Part shown: piece by piece, positions 35,936-44,242 of the stretch
Layout of the letters: each line of letters begins with the position of its first letter
Position numbering within the stretch: position 1 is the stretch's first letter
Source: Akkermansiaceae bacterium
GTDB taxonomy: Bacteria > Verrucomicrobiota > Verrucomicrobiia > Verrucomicrobiales > Akkermansiaceae
Assembly (NCBI GenBank): GCA_019634595.1
Contig: JAHCBC010000001.1
Location: forward strand, 248,001-312,000
Direction: 5' to 3'
DNA length: 64,000 nt
Made by a program: the position numbers and the translations under genes
Notes under the pieces: generated by a model
The model's input: only the letters and a program-made list of their open reading frames with translations
Told to the model about the DNA's origin: nothing
The model's database searches: none

Positions 35936-37194
35936 TGCCTCAGCGCGTCGATGGGATCGAGGCTGGCCGCCCTGCGTGCGGGATAAATTCCGAAAATCAC
36001 CCCGGTGAGCACGGAGATGCAGACTGACAGGATCACGGACAGCGGAGTGATGACGGTAGGTAGCTGCGTGACGGAGGAAATGATGCTGGGAATCGCCACC
36101 CCGATGACGATGCCGACAAGCCCCCCGGTGAGGGAGATCACCACGGTCTCGACGAGGAATTGGGAGATGATGTCCTTGCGCTTCGCGCCCAGGGCGCGGC
36201 GGATGCCGATCTCCCGCGTCCGCTCCGTCACGGTGGCGAGCATGATGTTCATGATGCCGATGCCGCCGACGAGCAGGCTGATCGCCGCGATGGAACCGAG
36301 GATGATGTTGAAAAGCTTCTGCGTCTGCCGTGCCTGTGCGAGCAGTTCCAGGGGGATGATGATGCGGAAATCCTTCTGCCGGTGGGAGGATTCCATGAGC
36401 GCCTCGATGCCGGCGCCCACTTCCGGCACGCTTTCGGTGCTTTCCGCCCGCACGATGAGCGTGTCATACTCCGTACGGCTGTAGCCGAAGGTGGAGATCC
36501 TTTTGCGTGCGCTGGTGATGGGCAGATAGAGGACGTCCTCCCGCGCCGCGTTCGATCCGGAGGCCTTGTCCGCCTCATCCTCCGCGTCATTGCCCGGGCT
36601 GTAGGTGCCGAGGATGGTGTAGTAGTCGCCCTGGATTCTGACCGTTCTCCCGATGACTTCACCGAATGGGAAAAGTTTCCGCCTCAGGGCGGGTGAGAGG
36701 ACGCAGACCGCCGCGGCCCGTTCCGTCTCGATGGAGGTGAAAAATCTGCCATCCACCCGCTGGAGGTTTCTGACCGTCGGCAGGTCCGCGGTGGAGGCCA
36801 GCAGGATCGCCCGCCGCTGTGAGGTGGGGCTGGTGACTTCCTCGCTTTTCTCCGCCTCCGGATGGACGAAGTCCACCCGCGGCACGGTGCGCATGATGCG
36901 GGTCAGGTCGGATTGGGTGAGGCCGAATTTCTGCCGCCACTTCGGCACGCTCAGGAGCGCCTTCTGGGTGGCGGGGTCCGCGGGCGGCTCGACGCTCTCC
37001 AGGATGATGTTGCTGCTGCCCAGCTTGGCGATGGACTGGCTCGCTTTCTGGGACGCGCCTTCGCCCACCGCCAGCATGGCGATGACCGACCCCACCCCGA
37101 AAACGATGCCCAGCATCGTCAGGATCGAGCGAACCTTGTGCAGGAAGAGGTTCTTTACCCCGAGGGAGAAGACGCGATGGAAACGGAGGAGCAA
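35932..37194 (-). CDS. MacB-type ABC transporter permease
   Basis: FtsX-fold permease of about 420 residues. TM1 follows NLFLHKVRSILTMLGIVFGVG near residue 15, then a MacB-like periplasmic domain to about 290, and three C-terminal helices with LLVGGIGIMNIMLATVTERT and REIGIRRALGAKRKDI, the family hallmark. The frame is open to 37353 inside the ATPase gene, but those codons translate a shadow of it; a TTG at 37194 begins the normal N-terminus. No ATG or GTG fits. With the ATPase, adaptor and TolC genes upstream it forms a MacAB-TolC-type tripartite exporter for peptides, lipids or macrolide-like compounds. Confidence 0.85.
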   Translation of the reverse strand: MLLRFHRVFSLGVKNLFLHKVRSILTMLGIVFGVGSVIAMLAVGEGASQKASQSIAKLGSSNIILESVEPPADPATQKALLSVPKWRQKFGLTQSDLTRIMRTVPRVDFVHPEAEKSEEVTSPTSQRRAILLASTADLPTVRNLQRVDGRFFTSIETERAAAVCVLSPALRRKLFPFGEVIGRTVRIQGDYYTILGTYSPGNDAEDEADKASGSNAAREDVLYLPITSARKRISTFGYSRTEYDTLIVRAESTESVPEVGAGIEALMESSHRQKDFRIIIPLELLAQARQTQKLFNIILGSIAAISLLVGGIGIMNIMLATVTERTREIGIRRALGAKRKDIISQFLVETVVISLTGGLVGIVIGVAIPSIISSVTQLPTVITPLSVILSVCISVLTGVIFGIYPARRAASLDPIDALRQ

Positions 37195-37282
37195 AAGTCG
37201 TGTGGGGATTGGGCGGGTGACCGGGATTCCTACGGCGGAAGGATGACTGGATCTGTCGTGGTGGGGAAACGGGCGCGGGATT

Positions 37283-38011
37283 TCACTTCGCGGTGGCCTC
37301 CGCCGCTTCCCGCATTTCCGGGGTGACGATCTCCTGCCGGTGGATCTTTCCATCCCGCATGTGGATGATGCGGTCCGCCCGCAGAGCCACGTGCTCGTCG
37401 TGGGTGACCATGACGATGGTGCGGCCCTCGTCGTTGAGCTGGTCGATCAAGGCCAGCACATCCTCCTCGGTGGCGGAGTCCAGGTTTCCCGTCGGTTCGT
37501 CGGCCAGGATCAGCAGGGGGTCATTGACCAGCGCACGGGCGATGGCCACCCGCTGTTGCTGGCCGCCGGAGAGTTGCTTCGGGCGGTGGTTCAGGCGGCC
37601 GTCCAGCCCCACCAGTTTCGCGAGTTCCTTGCAGCGTGCGAGCGCTTCCGGGGTGTCCCGGTTCTGGTAGAACAGAGGCACCTCGATGTTCTCCAGCACC
37701 GTCAACTGGGGGATCAGGTTGTAGGACTGGAAGATGAATCCCAGCCGCTGGCCGCGCACGTGGGAGAGCGCGTCGTCATCCAGCAGCGCGACGTCATCCC
37801 CGCCGAGGAAATAGGAACCGGCGCTGGGGCGGTCCAGGCAGCCCAGCAGGTTCAGCATGGTGGACTTCCCGGAACCGGAGGAACCCATGATCGCCACATG
37901 CTCGCCGGGCATCACATCCAGATCCACTCCGGCGAGGGCATACACATCCGCTTCCTCACCGAGGTGATAGACCTTCTGCAGTCCACGGATGGAAATGACG
38001 GGATCCGGCAT
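37283..38011 (-). CDS. ABC transporter ATP-binding protein (MacB/LolD type)
   Basis: 242-residue ATPase. Walker A GSSGSGKST near residue 40, Q-loop FQSYNLIPQLTVLENIEVPL, signature LSGGQQQRVAIARAL near 143, Walker B LLILADEPTGNLD and switch His in MVTHDEHVA are complete. The RPKQLSGG and EPTGNLD wording is that of the MacB/LolD/FtsE group that powers FtsX-fold permeases without moving substrate through the membrane. Gene order: TolC, adaptor, ATPase, permease. Confidence 0.93.
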   Translation of the reverse strand: MPDPVISIRGLQKVYHLGEEADVYALAGVDLDVMPGEHVAIMGSSGSGKSTMLNLLGCLDRPSAGSYFLGGDDVALLDDDALSHVRGQRLGFIFQSYNLIPQLTVLENIEVPLFYQNRDTPEALARCKELAKLVGLDGRLNHRPKQLSGGQQQRVAIARALVNDPLLILADEPTGNLDSATEEDVLALIDQLNDEGRTIVMVTHDEHVALRADRIIHMRDGKIHRQEIVTPEMREAAEATAK

Positions 38012-38041
38012 GGGAAGGAAGGCAATGCCGCGGAAGGAGGA

Positions 38042-39640
38042 TCAGCCGGGTTTCACCGCGTTGCGCGCTTCCGCCAGGGTGTTCTTCTGGACCGGACCAG
38101 GAGGGAGATTCTTCGGGTTCTTCGGTGAGACGGGCGCCTCTTCCTCGGGTTTCGCTTCCTCCGCCTTCTTTTCAGGAAGCTCGGTGGTGCGCGGTGGTGC
38201 CAGCGACACCAGGTCACCGGACTCAAGTCCCCGGGTGATCTGGACGAAATCGTTGTCGAAGAGGCCGATCTCAACGGGAACCGGATTCAGCTTTCCGTTC
38301 TTCTGGAGGAAGCAGATCTGGCGGTCACCCACGCCGACGACGGCTTGCAGCGGAACCTTGATCACATCCTGCAGCTCGGCGATGAGGACGTCCACCCGCG
38401 CCGTGATGCCCGGCTTGATGTCGGGAAGCTGGTCTTTCACCAGCACTTCGGCCTTGTAGATGCGGAAGTTCGGGTTCCCGTCGCGGGATGGCTCCGGCAT
38501 GGAGGCCACGGAGGTGACTTCCCCCAGGAAGCGTTGGTCCGGGAGGGCGTCTAGATTGATGAATGCGCGCATGCCCGGCTTCACCAGGCTCACCTGGTTC
38601 TCATAGACATTGATCATCACCTTCATCCGGGAGACATCCGGCAGGGAGATGAGCGGCTGGCGCTCGCGGACGAGGATGCCCTCACCGATGGCCTCGCTGC
38701 GGAAATCCTCGCTCTTTTCATAGACCACCAACCCGGACTTCGGAGCGCGGATCATGGTGTATTCCTTGGAGGAGCGGAGTTCCTCCAGCTTCACCTTGCG
38801 CAGGTCGAGCGTTTCCTTGGAGGAGGTGAGCTGCAGTTCCGCCTTCTCCACCTGGAGCTGGTTCTGCTTGCGGGTGCGCTCCAGCTTGATGTTCGCGTTC
38901 TCCAGCGCCAGATTCAGTTGCTGCATGGCGCGGGGATAGTCGAACTCCAGCAGCAGACGCCGGTCTTCGACCGCGGTGGCCAGCTCGATCTCCCTGCGCT
39001 TGGCGGCGAGGGTGTCCGTCACCAGCTCGGTAGGGTTCACATAGCCCTTCGCCTCCAGTTTCTTCGTGCCGGCCAGGCGGTCCTGCGCCCGGCGGAGTTC
39101 CTCCGTGGCCAGGGAAATGGTGGTTTCCGCCTTCTTGCTGAGCTGGGGCCAGTCACCATCGACATATTTCGTCTTGTCTTGGGTGGCTAGTTTCACCGCC
39201 AGCTCCGCGTCGCGGAGTTTCAGGGTATTGTCGCTTTTCAGGACTTCCACCCGTTCTTCCTGTTCGGAAAAGGCGAAAACCGCCTGTTGGTAGGCGATCT
39301 CCGCCAGAGAGAGTTGGTCCTCGATGCCATTGGCATCCAGTTCGATGAGGAGGTCGCCCTTTTTGACGACCGTGCCTTCCTTGATGAGGGAAATGATCTC
39401 GGTGCGGCCGGGCACCAGGTTGCGGACGGTCACCCGGTCCACGGCTTCCAGGGCTCCGCCGGTGGGCAGGGAGATGGTGAAGGAACCGCGCTCGGCTTTG
39501 TAAAACGAAGCTGCGGCGGCCTCATGTGACTGCTTCCGCGGCACCACCGACCAGATCCCCGTTCCAGCCGCCAGCACTGCGACCGGAATGATGAATTTCG
39601 GACGTTTGAGCGTGTGGAGGAGGGTGTTTGGGAATTTCAT
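38042..39640 (-). CDS. Periplasmic adaptor (HlyD/MacA-like) with long coiled coil
   Basis: 532 residues. TM anchor KFIIPVAVLAAGTGIWSVV near the N-terminus; first lipoyl half RNLVPGRTEIISLIKEGTVVKKGDLLIELD near 70-100 (core KEGTVVKKGDLLIELD); a very long helical hairpin from about 105 to 295; second lipoyl half RAPKSGLVVYEK; then barrel domains (RVDVLIAELQDVIKVPLQAV). The last 60 residues are a Pro/Glu/Lys-rich tail. The hairpin is longer than in AcrA and MacA. The start overlaps the TolC stop by TGATG at 39640-39642. Confidence 0.9.
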   Translation of the reverse strand: MKFPNTLLHTLKRPKFIIPVAVLAAGTGIWSVVPRKQSHEAAAASFYKAERGSFTISLPTGGALEAVDRVTVRNLVPGRTEIISLIKEGTVVKKGDLLIELDANGIEDQLSLAEIAYQQAVFAFSEQEERVEVLKSDNTLKLRDAELAVKLATQDKTKYVDGDWPQLSKKAETTISLATEELRRAQDRLAGTKKLEAKGYVNPTELVTDTLAAKRREIELATAVEDRRLLLEFDYPRAMQQLNLALENANIKLERTRKQNQLQVEKAELQLTSSKETLDLRKVKLEELRSSKEYTMIRAPKSGLVVYEKSEDFRSEAIGEGILVRERQPLISLPDVSRMKVMINVYENQVSLVKPGMRAFINLDALPDQRFLGEVTSVASMPEPSRDGNPNFRIYKAEVLVKDQLPDIKPGITARVDVLIAELQDVIKVPLQAVVGVGDRQICFLQKNGKLNPVPVEIGLFDNDFVQITRGLESGDLVSLAPPRTTELPEKKAEEAKPEEEAPVSPKNPKNLPPGPVQKNTLAEARNAVKPG

Positions 39641-41415
39641 CAGGAACGGGGTCGCGTTTCCAGAAAGAGTTCCTCGGGCGTGATGAGCCTGTCGGATCCG
39701 GCGGTATTTACGGGGACAATTTGCGCCTCCTTACTTTTAATTTGGGGAAATGGAGGATTTTTCACCCAAAATTGCGGCAGGGAAGGATCGAAGATCCCCA
39801 TATTGTAGAGGAGGTTGAGGCGGGTGAGGTGGTAGTCCACCAAGGCGGAGGTGACGGCGTTCTGGGCGGTGAGCTGGTCGTTCTGGGAGTCCAGCAGGTC
39901 CCGGGTGGAGGCCCGGCCGGCGTCCAGAAGCATGTTCGCGCCGTCCACCCGCTGGTTCGCCAGCTTCAGCGCGTTCTGCTGGATGGCGTAGGTCTGGCGG
40001 GAAAGATCCAGCCCTCTCAGTCCGCTCCGCAGGTCGCCGTGGATGATGTCGAGCGCCTGCGCGAGCTGGCGGAGCTGCCGCTCGAAGTCGATCTTGGTCC
40101 GGCGGAATTCATTCCGCGCGGCGAGGTTGTCGATGGGCAGGTCGATATCCAGGCCGATGCGGCTGTAGTAGGCGTCCGCGTTGAAATTCGAGTAAGTGCG
40201 GGAGCCGTTGTTGGTATCGACATCGACCCCGGCGAAGAGATTCACGCCGGGTTTGAACGCGTCCGCAGCCACCGTGACCTTCCGCTTCGCATCCTCGAAG
40301 CGGTCGATTTCATTGAAGAGGTCGAGCCGGTGGTTGACCGCGACGTGGAAGGCGGGATCCGATTCGAAGGGGATGAACGGCAGGCCTGCTTCCGCCAGCG
40401 ACCTGAGCGCGGAGTCATCCAGCAGCAACTCCCCGCCCAGCGGCAGGCCAAGCGTGATCTTGAAGTTATCGACCAGATTCTTGTAGGAATTGATCGCGCT
40501 GATGTAGCGGGCGCGGGCGCGGAGTTCGCTCTGCTTTGCCTGGTCGAGCTGGAACCTCGGCAGGCGGTCCTCCGCGAGGGCGCGGGCGCGGTCCGCGAAG
40601 ATGACCAGATTCTGGTAGCTGGAGTATTCGTTCCTCACCCGGTCCTTTTCCTGGAGGATCCGGAAGTAGGCGCTGGTGATGTCGATCACGTTGCGCTGCT
40701 GGAACCGGGAATAGGTGCGCACGGCGTAGGCGACGTTCCGTTCGCGCTGGGTGAGGTTCTCGGTGGCGATGGCGCCGCTGCCCCGCAGCAGCGGCTGCGT
40801 CAGCCGGGCGGAGAGGAAGCGGGTGGAGCCGTTGTTCCCGCTTCCGCCGAGGTAGAACTTGAAGACGTCCTGCGCCAGATCGACCGCCAGCGCGCCGCCG
40901 GTGATGAAGGCTTGGTCAAAGCCCGCGCGGGTTCCGACGGCGAGATCCCGCGAGGTTTCATCATAGTTGCCGTTCGCGTTCTTCAGGCGGGCGGACTGCA
41001 GGCTGGCCCTGCTGCCCAGGGAGGTGATCCTCGGCGTGTAGTCGTGCCGCGCGCGGGTGAGATCGAGCGCAGCCAGATACAGGGTCTCCCGCTGGTTCTG
41101 GTATTCCCGGCGGCTGCGGATGGAGAGGTCGATGGCCTCTGTCAGGGTGATCCTCATCGGCTCCCCCTTCTGCCGCTCGCGGACGATGATCTCCGGTTGG
41201 ATGTAGTCCGGGTTCAACTCCGAGTAGGCGGTGTCGATCACGACCGGCGCGGAGGGGGTATCCAGCACCAGGTTCTGGTTCTGGTCGATGATGCCGCGCA
41301 CCTCCGCGTCGGCGGACCGGACGTAGTTGTCCGTGGAGCAGGAGGAGAGGATCCAGGCGGGGGCGATGACCGCGGGAAGGAACAACAGGGATTTGCCTGG
41401 AAGGTGGAATGGCAT
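39640..41415 (-). CDS. TolC-family outer-membrane efflux lipoprotein
   Basis: 591-residue outer-membrane factor. The lipobox LSSC near residue 27 marks it as a lipoprotein. Two repeats of long helices and beta-strands typical of TolC are seen; strand segments include DYTPRITSLGSRAS and RIGLDIDLPIDNLAARNEFRR, with the conserved helix phrase LSRQTYAIQQNALKLANQRV. It is first of the exporter genes and 42 bases after a LysR-type gene. It could also serve the RND pump at 8.7-12.9 kb, which has no channel of its own. Confidence 0.9.
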   Translation of the reverse strand: MPFHLPGKSLLFLPAVIAPAWILSSCSTDNYVRSADAEVRGIIDQNQNLVLDTPSAPVVIDTAYSELNPDYIQPEIIVRERQKGEPMRITLTEAIDLSIRSRREYQNQRETLYLAALDLTRARHDYTPRITSLGSRASLQSARLKNANGNYDETSRDLAVGTRAGFDQAFITGGALAVDLAQDVFKFYLGGSGNNGSTRFLSARLTQPLLRGSGAIATENLTQRERNVAYAVRTYSRFQQRNVIDITSAYFRILQEKDRVRNEYSSYQNLVIFADRARALAEDRLPRFQLDQAKQSELRARARYISAINSYKNLVDNFKITLGLPLGGELLLDDSALRSLAEAGLPFIPFESDPAFHVAVNHRLDLFNEIDRFEDAKRKVTVAADAFKPGVNLFAGVDVDTNNGSRTYSNFNADAYYSRIGLDIDLPIDNLAARNEFRRTKIDFERQLRQLAQALDIIHGDLRSGLRGLDLSRQTYAIQQNALKLANQRVDGANMLLDAGRASTRDLLDSQNDQLTAQNAVTSALVDYHLTRLNLLYNMGIFDPSLPQFWVKNPPFPQIKSKEAQIVPVNTAGSDRLITPEELFLETRPRS

Positions 41416-41457
41416 GGGAAAAGCGTTCAGTGTAACGTCGCTGCGGGGCCTTCTCTT

Positions 41458-42336
41458 TCAGCGGAGCAGGCGGATGAAGTCCAGGATGGTCCCGTCCTGG
41501 CGGCGCTCCCGGCAGGCGAAAACGTGGCGGATCTTCACACCGGGGCGGAGCGGGACGGCCCGGGCGGAGGGCTTCACCAGCGCCGCCGGGGTGTCCGGAA
41601 GCAGCGCGATGCCGGAGCCGGCGGAGACCATCAGCGCCACGGCCTGCGCGCGCGTGGACTCCAGGACGATGCGCGGCCGGAAGCCCGCCGCCGCGCACAG
41701 GTCGCGCACCTTGTCCGCGAAGGCGGGGGCGGAGGCACGGGAGATGGCGACGAAAGATTCCTCCGCGAGCGCGGGGAGCGCCACGGTCCTGTTCCCGGCC
41801 AGCGGATGGCCGGAGGGTACCAGGCAGACCAGCGGCTCCGACCGCCAGGGGATGAAACGGATCCCCGCGGGCGAGTCGTCCGGCTCGATCCCTACGAAGC
41901 CGCCGTCCAGCCGCCCGTCGGCGATGGCATCCAGTTGGTCCTGCGGCGGCAGGTCGTGCAGCGTGATGTGGACCCGCGGATGCTTCGCGCGGAACGAACG
42001 GAACACGCCCGCCAGTTCGTCGCTCATCACCGCGCTCACGAATCCCAGCCGGAGCCTGGAGATCTCCCCGGAGGCGCATCTCCGCGCCGCCTCCCCGGCA
42101 CGCAGCAGCCGGCGGGGGATGTTCCGTGTTTCCTCATAGAAGACGTTCGCCGCTTCCGTGAGGGAGACCCCGCGCGGCTCGCGGATGAAAAGCACGGCGC
42201 CGATCTTCTCCTCCAGCGCCTTGACGTGGCGGGAGAGAGGGGGCTGGGCCAGATGGAGCCTGCGGGCCGCCCGCGTGAACGAGCGTTCCTCCGCCACGGC
42301 GATGAAGCATTCCAGTTCCCTCAGTGAGTAATCCAT
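41458..42336 (-). CDS. LysR-family transcriptional regulator
   Basis: 292 residues. The N-terminal winged helix reads LRELECFIAVAEERSFTRAA and LHLAQPPLSRHVKALEEKIG (residues 4-46). The effector domain spans 90-290 with RLRLGFVSAVMSDELAGVFR at its start. It is 42 bases upstream of the exporter genes on the same strand and divergent from ilvD. LysR regulators usually act on the divergent gene, so ilvD or the exporter are both possible targets. A T-N11-A box overlaps its start. Confidence 0.92.
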   Translation of the reverse strand: MDYSLRELECFIAVAEERSFTRAARRLHLAQPPLSRHVKALEEKIGAVLFIREPRGVSLTEAANVFYEETRNIPRRLLRAGEAARRCASGEISRLRLGFVSAVMSDELAGVFRSFRAKHPRVHITLHDLPPQDQLDAIADGRLDGGFVGIEPDDSPAGIRFIPWRSEPLVCLVPSGHPLAGNRTVALPALAEESFVAISRASAPAFADKVRDLCAAAGFRPRIVLESTRAQAVALMVSAGSGIALLPDTPAALVKPSARAVPLRPGVKIRHVFACRERRQDGTILDFIRLLR

Positions 42337-42380
42337 ACCGATATGGTATGATAACGCGACAAAGGCGGTATTTTTATCAT
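42335..42380. promoter_or_regulatory. LysR-type box and second palindrome between lysR and ilvD
   Basis: ATACC-GATAT-GGTAT (42335-42349) contains a T-N11-A centre (T42336, A42348), the LysR consensus. Beside it ATGATAA (42348-42354) and TTATCAT (42374-42380) form a 7-base inverted repeat. The first overlaps the LysR start codon, which fits autorepression. Confidence 0.55.
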
Positions 42381-42405
42381 GTTATGGAAAATGGATCATA
42401 GACGC

Positions 42406-44088
42406 ATGGCCATCAGCGACACCATCAAACAAGGTGCCATCCGCGCACCGCACCGCAGCCTCCTCCGCGCGACGGGCATGATCCGGTCCGAAGACGACTG
42501 GGGGAAGCCCTTCATCGCCATCGCGAACTCGTTCGTCCAGATCATCCCCGGGCATGCCCACCTCGATGTGGTGGGGCGGAAAGTCCGCGAGGCCGTGCGG
42601 GAGGCGGGCGGCGTTCCGTTCGAGTTCAACTGCATCGGAGTGGATGACGGCATCGCCATGGGCCATGGCGGCATGCGCTACTCGCTCGCATCGCGTGAGA
42701 TCATCGCCGACAGCATCGAGATCATGCTCCGCGCCCACTGCTTCGACGGCGTGGTGTGCATCCCGAACTGTGACAAGATCGTGCCCGGCATGATGATGGG
42801 GGCGGCGCGTGTGGACATCCCGACCGTCTTCGTTTCCGGCGGTCCCATGAAATCCGGGCGCAACCCCACCACGGGCGAGTCGCTCGACCTTGCCTCCGTG
42901 TTCGAGGCGGTGGGCAGCCTATCTTCGGGCAAGATCGACGACCGCCAGTTGGAGGAGATCGAGAAAAACGCCTGCCCCACCTGCGGTTCCTGCTCCGGCA
43001 TGTTCACAGCGAACTCGATGAACTGCTTGTGCGAGGCACTGGGCCTGGCGCTGCCCGGCAACGGCTCCATCCTCGCCACGGATCCCGCCCGCGATGAACT
43101 ATTCCGAAAGGCAGGCAGGGCGATCATCCGGCTGGTGCGGGACCAGGTGAAGCCGTCCTCCATCCTCACGCGGGAGGCCTTTGAAAATGCCCTCGCGCTG
43201 GACATGGCCATGGGCGGTTCATCGAACACCATCCTCCACACCATCGCCGTGGCGAAGGAGGCCGGGGTGGATCTGACGATGGCGGATTTCAACGCGATCT
43301 CCGGACGCGTGCCGCACCTCTGCAAGGTGGCTCCCTCCGGAAAGCACTACATGGAGGACATCGACCGGGCTGGAGGCATTTCCGCGATCCTGAAGACGCT
43401 CACCGGCAAGCCGGGAATCCTCCATGAGGACGCCATGACCGTGAGTGGCCTGACGCTGGGGGAACGGATCAGCGTGGCGAAGGTGAAGGACGCGGACGTG
43501 ATCCGTCCGCTGGACAACGCCTATTCGGAGAAAGGCGGGCTGGCGGTGCTGTTCGGAAATCTGGCGCCGGAAGGCTGCGTGGTGAAGGCGGCGGGCGTGA
43601 GTCCGGCCATGCACCACTTCACCGGCACAGCCGTGGTTTTCGAATCCGAGGAGGAAGCCCAGCGCGGAATTTTGTTGGGAAACGTGAAGGCGGGGGATGT
43701 GGTGGTCATCCGCTATGAAGGTCCACGTGGAGGACCGGGCATGCGGGAGATGCTGGCCCCCACCGCCGCCATCGCAGGTCGCGGGCTGGGCGACTGCGTG
43801 GCGCTCATCACCGATGGCCGCTTTTCCGGGGCCACCCGCGGCGGTGCCATCGGCCACGTGTCCCCGGAGGCTGCGGCCGGCGGACCCATCGCCTTGGTGG
43901 AGCAGGGGGACCGGATCGAAATCGATATCCCCGCACGTTCCATCATCCTGCTGGTGGATGACGCCACACTGGAGGAGCGGCGGAAGCGCTGGGGCCCGCC
44001 CATCCCGAAAGCCCGCTCCGGCTACCTGGCAAGATACGCCGCTATGGTGGGAAGCGCGAGCACGGGGGCGGTACTGGAAGTGCCGTAG
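42406..44088 (+). CDS. ilvD: Dihydroxy-acid dehydratase
   Basis: 560-residue iron-sulfur dehydratase of valine, leucine and isoleucine synthesis. IlvD/Edd signature [16 protein letters not shown] and second signature [20 protein letters not shown] are present; cluster ligands are in [18 protein letters not shown] and [18 protein letters not shown]. IlvD is favoured over Edd by length and by [19 protein letters not shown]. ATGs at 42379 and 42391 are also in frame; 42406 gives the standard N-terminus. The gene is divergent from LysR and is followed by an inverted pair of repeats. Confidence 0.94.
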   Translation: MAISDTIKQGAIRAPHRSLLRATGMIRSEDDWGKPFIAIANSFVQIIPGHAHLDVVGRKVREAVREAGGVPFEFNCIGVDDGIAMGHGGMRYSLASREIIADSIEIMLRAHCFDGVVCIPNCDKIVPGMMMGAARVDIPTVFVSGGPMKSGRNPTTGESLDLASVFEAVGSLSSGKIDDRQLEEIEKNACPTCGSCSGMFTANSMNCLCEALGLALPGNGSILATDPARDELFRKAGRAIIRLVRDQVKPSSILTREAFENALALDMAMGGSSNTILHTIAVAKEAGVDLTMADFNAISGRVPHLCKVAPSGKHYMEDIDRAGGISAILKTLTGKPGILHEDAMTVSGLTLGERISVAKVKDADVIRPLDNAYSEKGGLAVLFGNLAPEGCVVKAAGVSPAMHHFTGTAVVFESEEEAQRGILLGNVKAGDVVVIRYEGPRGGPGMREMLAPTAAIAGRGLGDCVALITDGRFSGATRGGAIGHVSPEAAAGGPIALVEQGDRIEIDIPARSIILLVDDATLEERRKRWGPPIPKARSGYLARYAAMVGSASTGAVLEVP

Positions 44089-44096
44089 TGGGGTAC

Positions 44097-44234
44097 GTGG
44101 CTGGGGCATCCTGCCCCAGGCCGTTGCCGGGGCGTCCCGCCCCGGACATTATCAAGGAATCCGCCTGGCATTTGCCTTGGAAAAACCGGGGCAGGATACC
44201 CCGGCAACGGTCTGCGGCGGGACGCCGCAGCCAC
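44097..44234. repeat. Inverted pair of paired-hairpin repeats (138 bp)
   Basis: Copy at 44097-44145 on the plus strand: GTGGCT, GGGGCA-TCC-TGCCCC, AGGCCGTTG, CCGGGGCG-TCC-CGCCCCGG. Copy at 44186-44234 on the minus strand has a different first stem, GCGGCG-TCC-CGCCGC, and CCGGGGTA-TCC-TGCCCCGG. It fills the space between convergent ilvD and the Deg-like gene and can fold into a large cruciform. Confidence 0.85.
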
Positions 44235-44242
44235 GGTTCCGG

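Noticed and set aside
37195..37353. ATG at 37353 as start of the MacB-type permease
   Set aside because: It would overlap the ATPase gene by 70 bases and encode an Arg/Pro-rich stretch that is a frame-shadow of that gene.
39628..42327. A 899-codon open frame on the plus strand
   Set aside because: It is antisense to tolC and lysR, whose proteins are clearly recognisable. Long antisense frames are common in this high-GC DNA. The same applies to long frames opposite gap, parE, the RND gene and the cytochrome fusion.
44097..44234. CRISPR-like repeat
   Set aside because: Only one inverted pair, no regular spacers, no cas genes; the units are REP-like palindromes.
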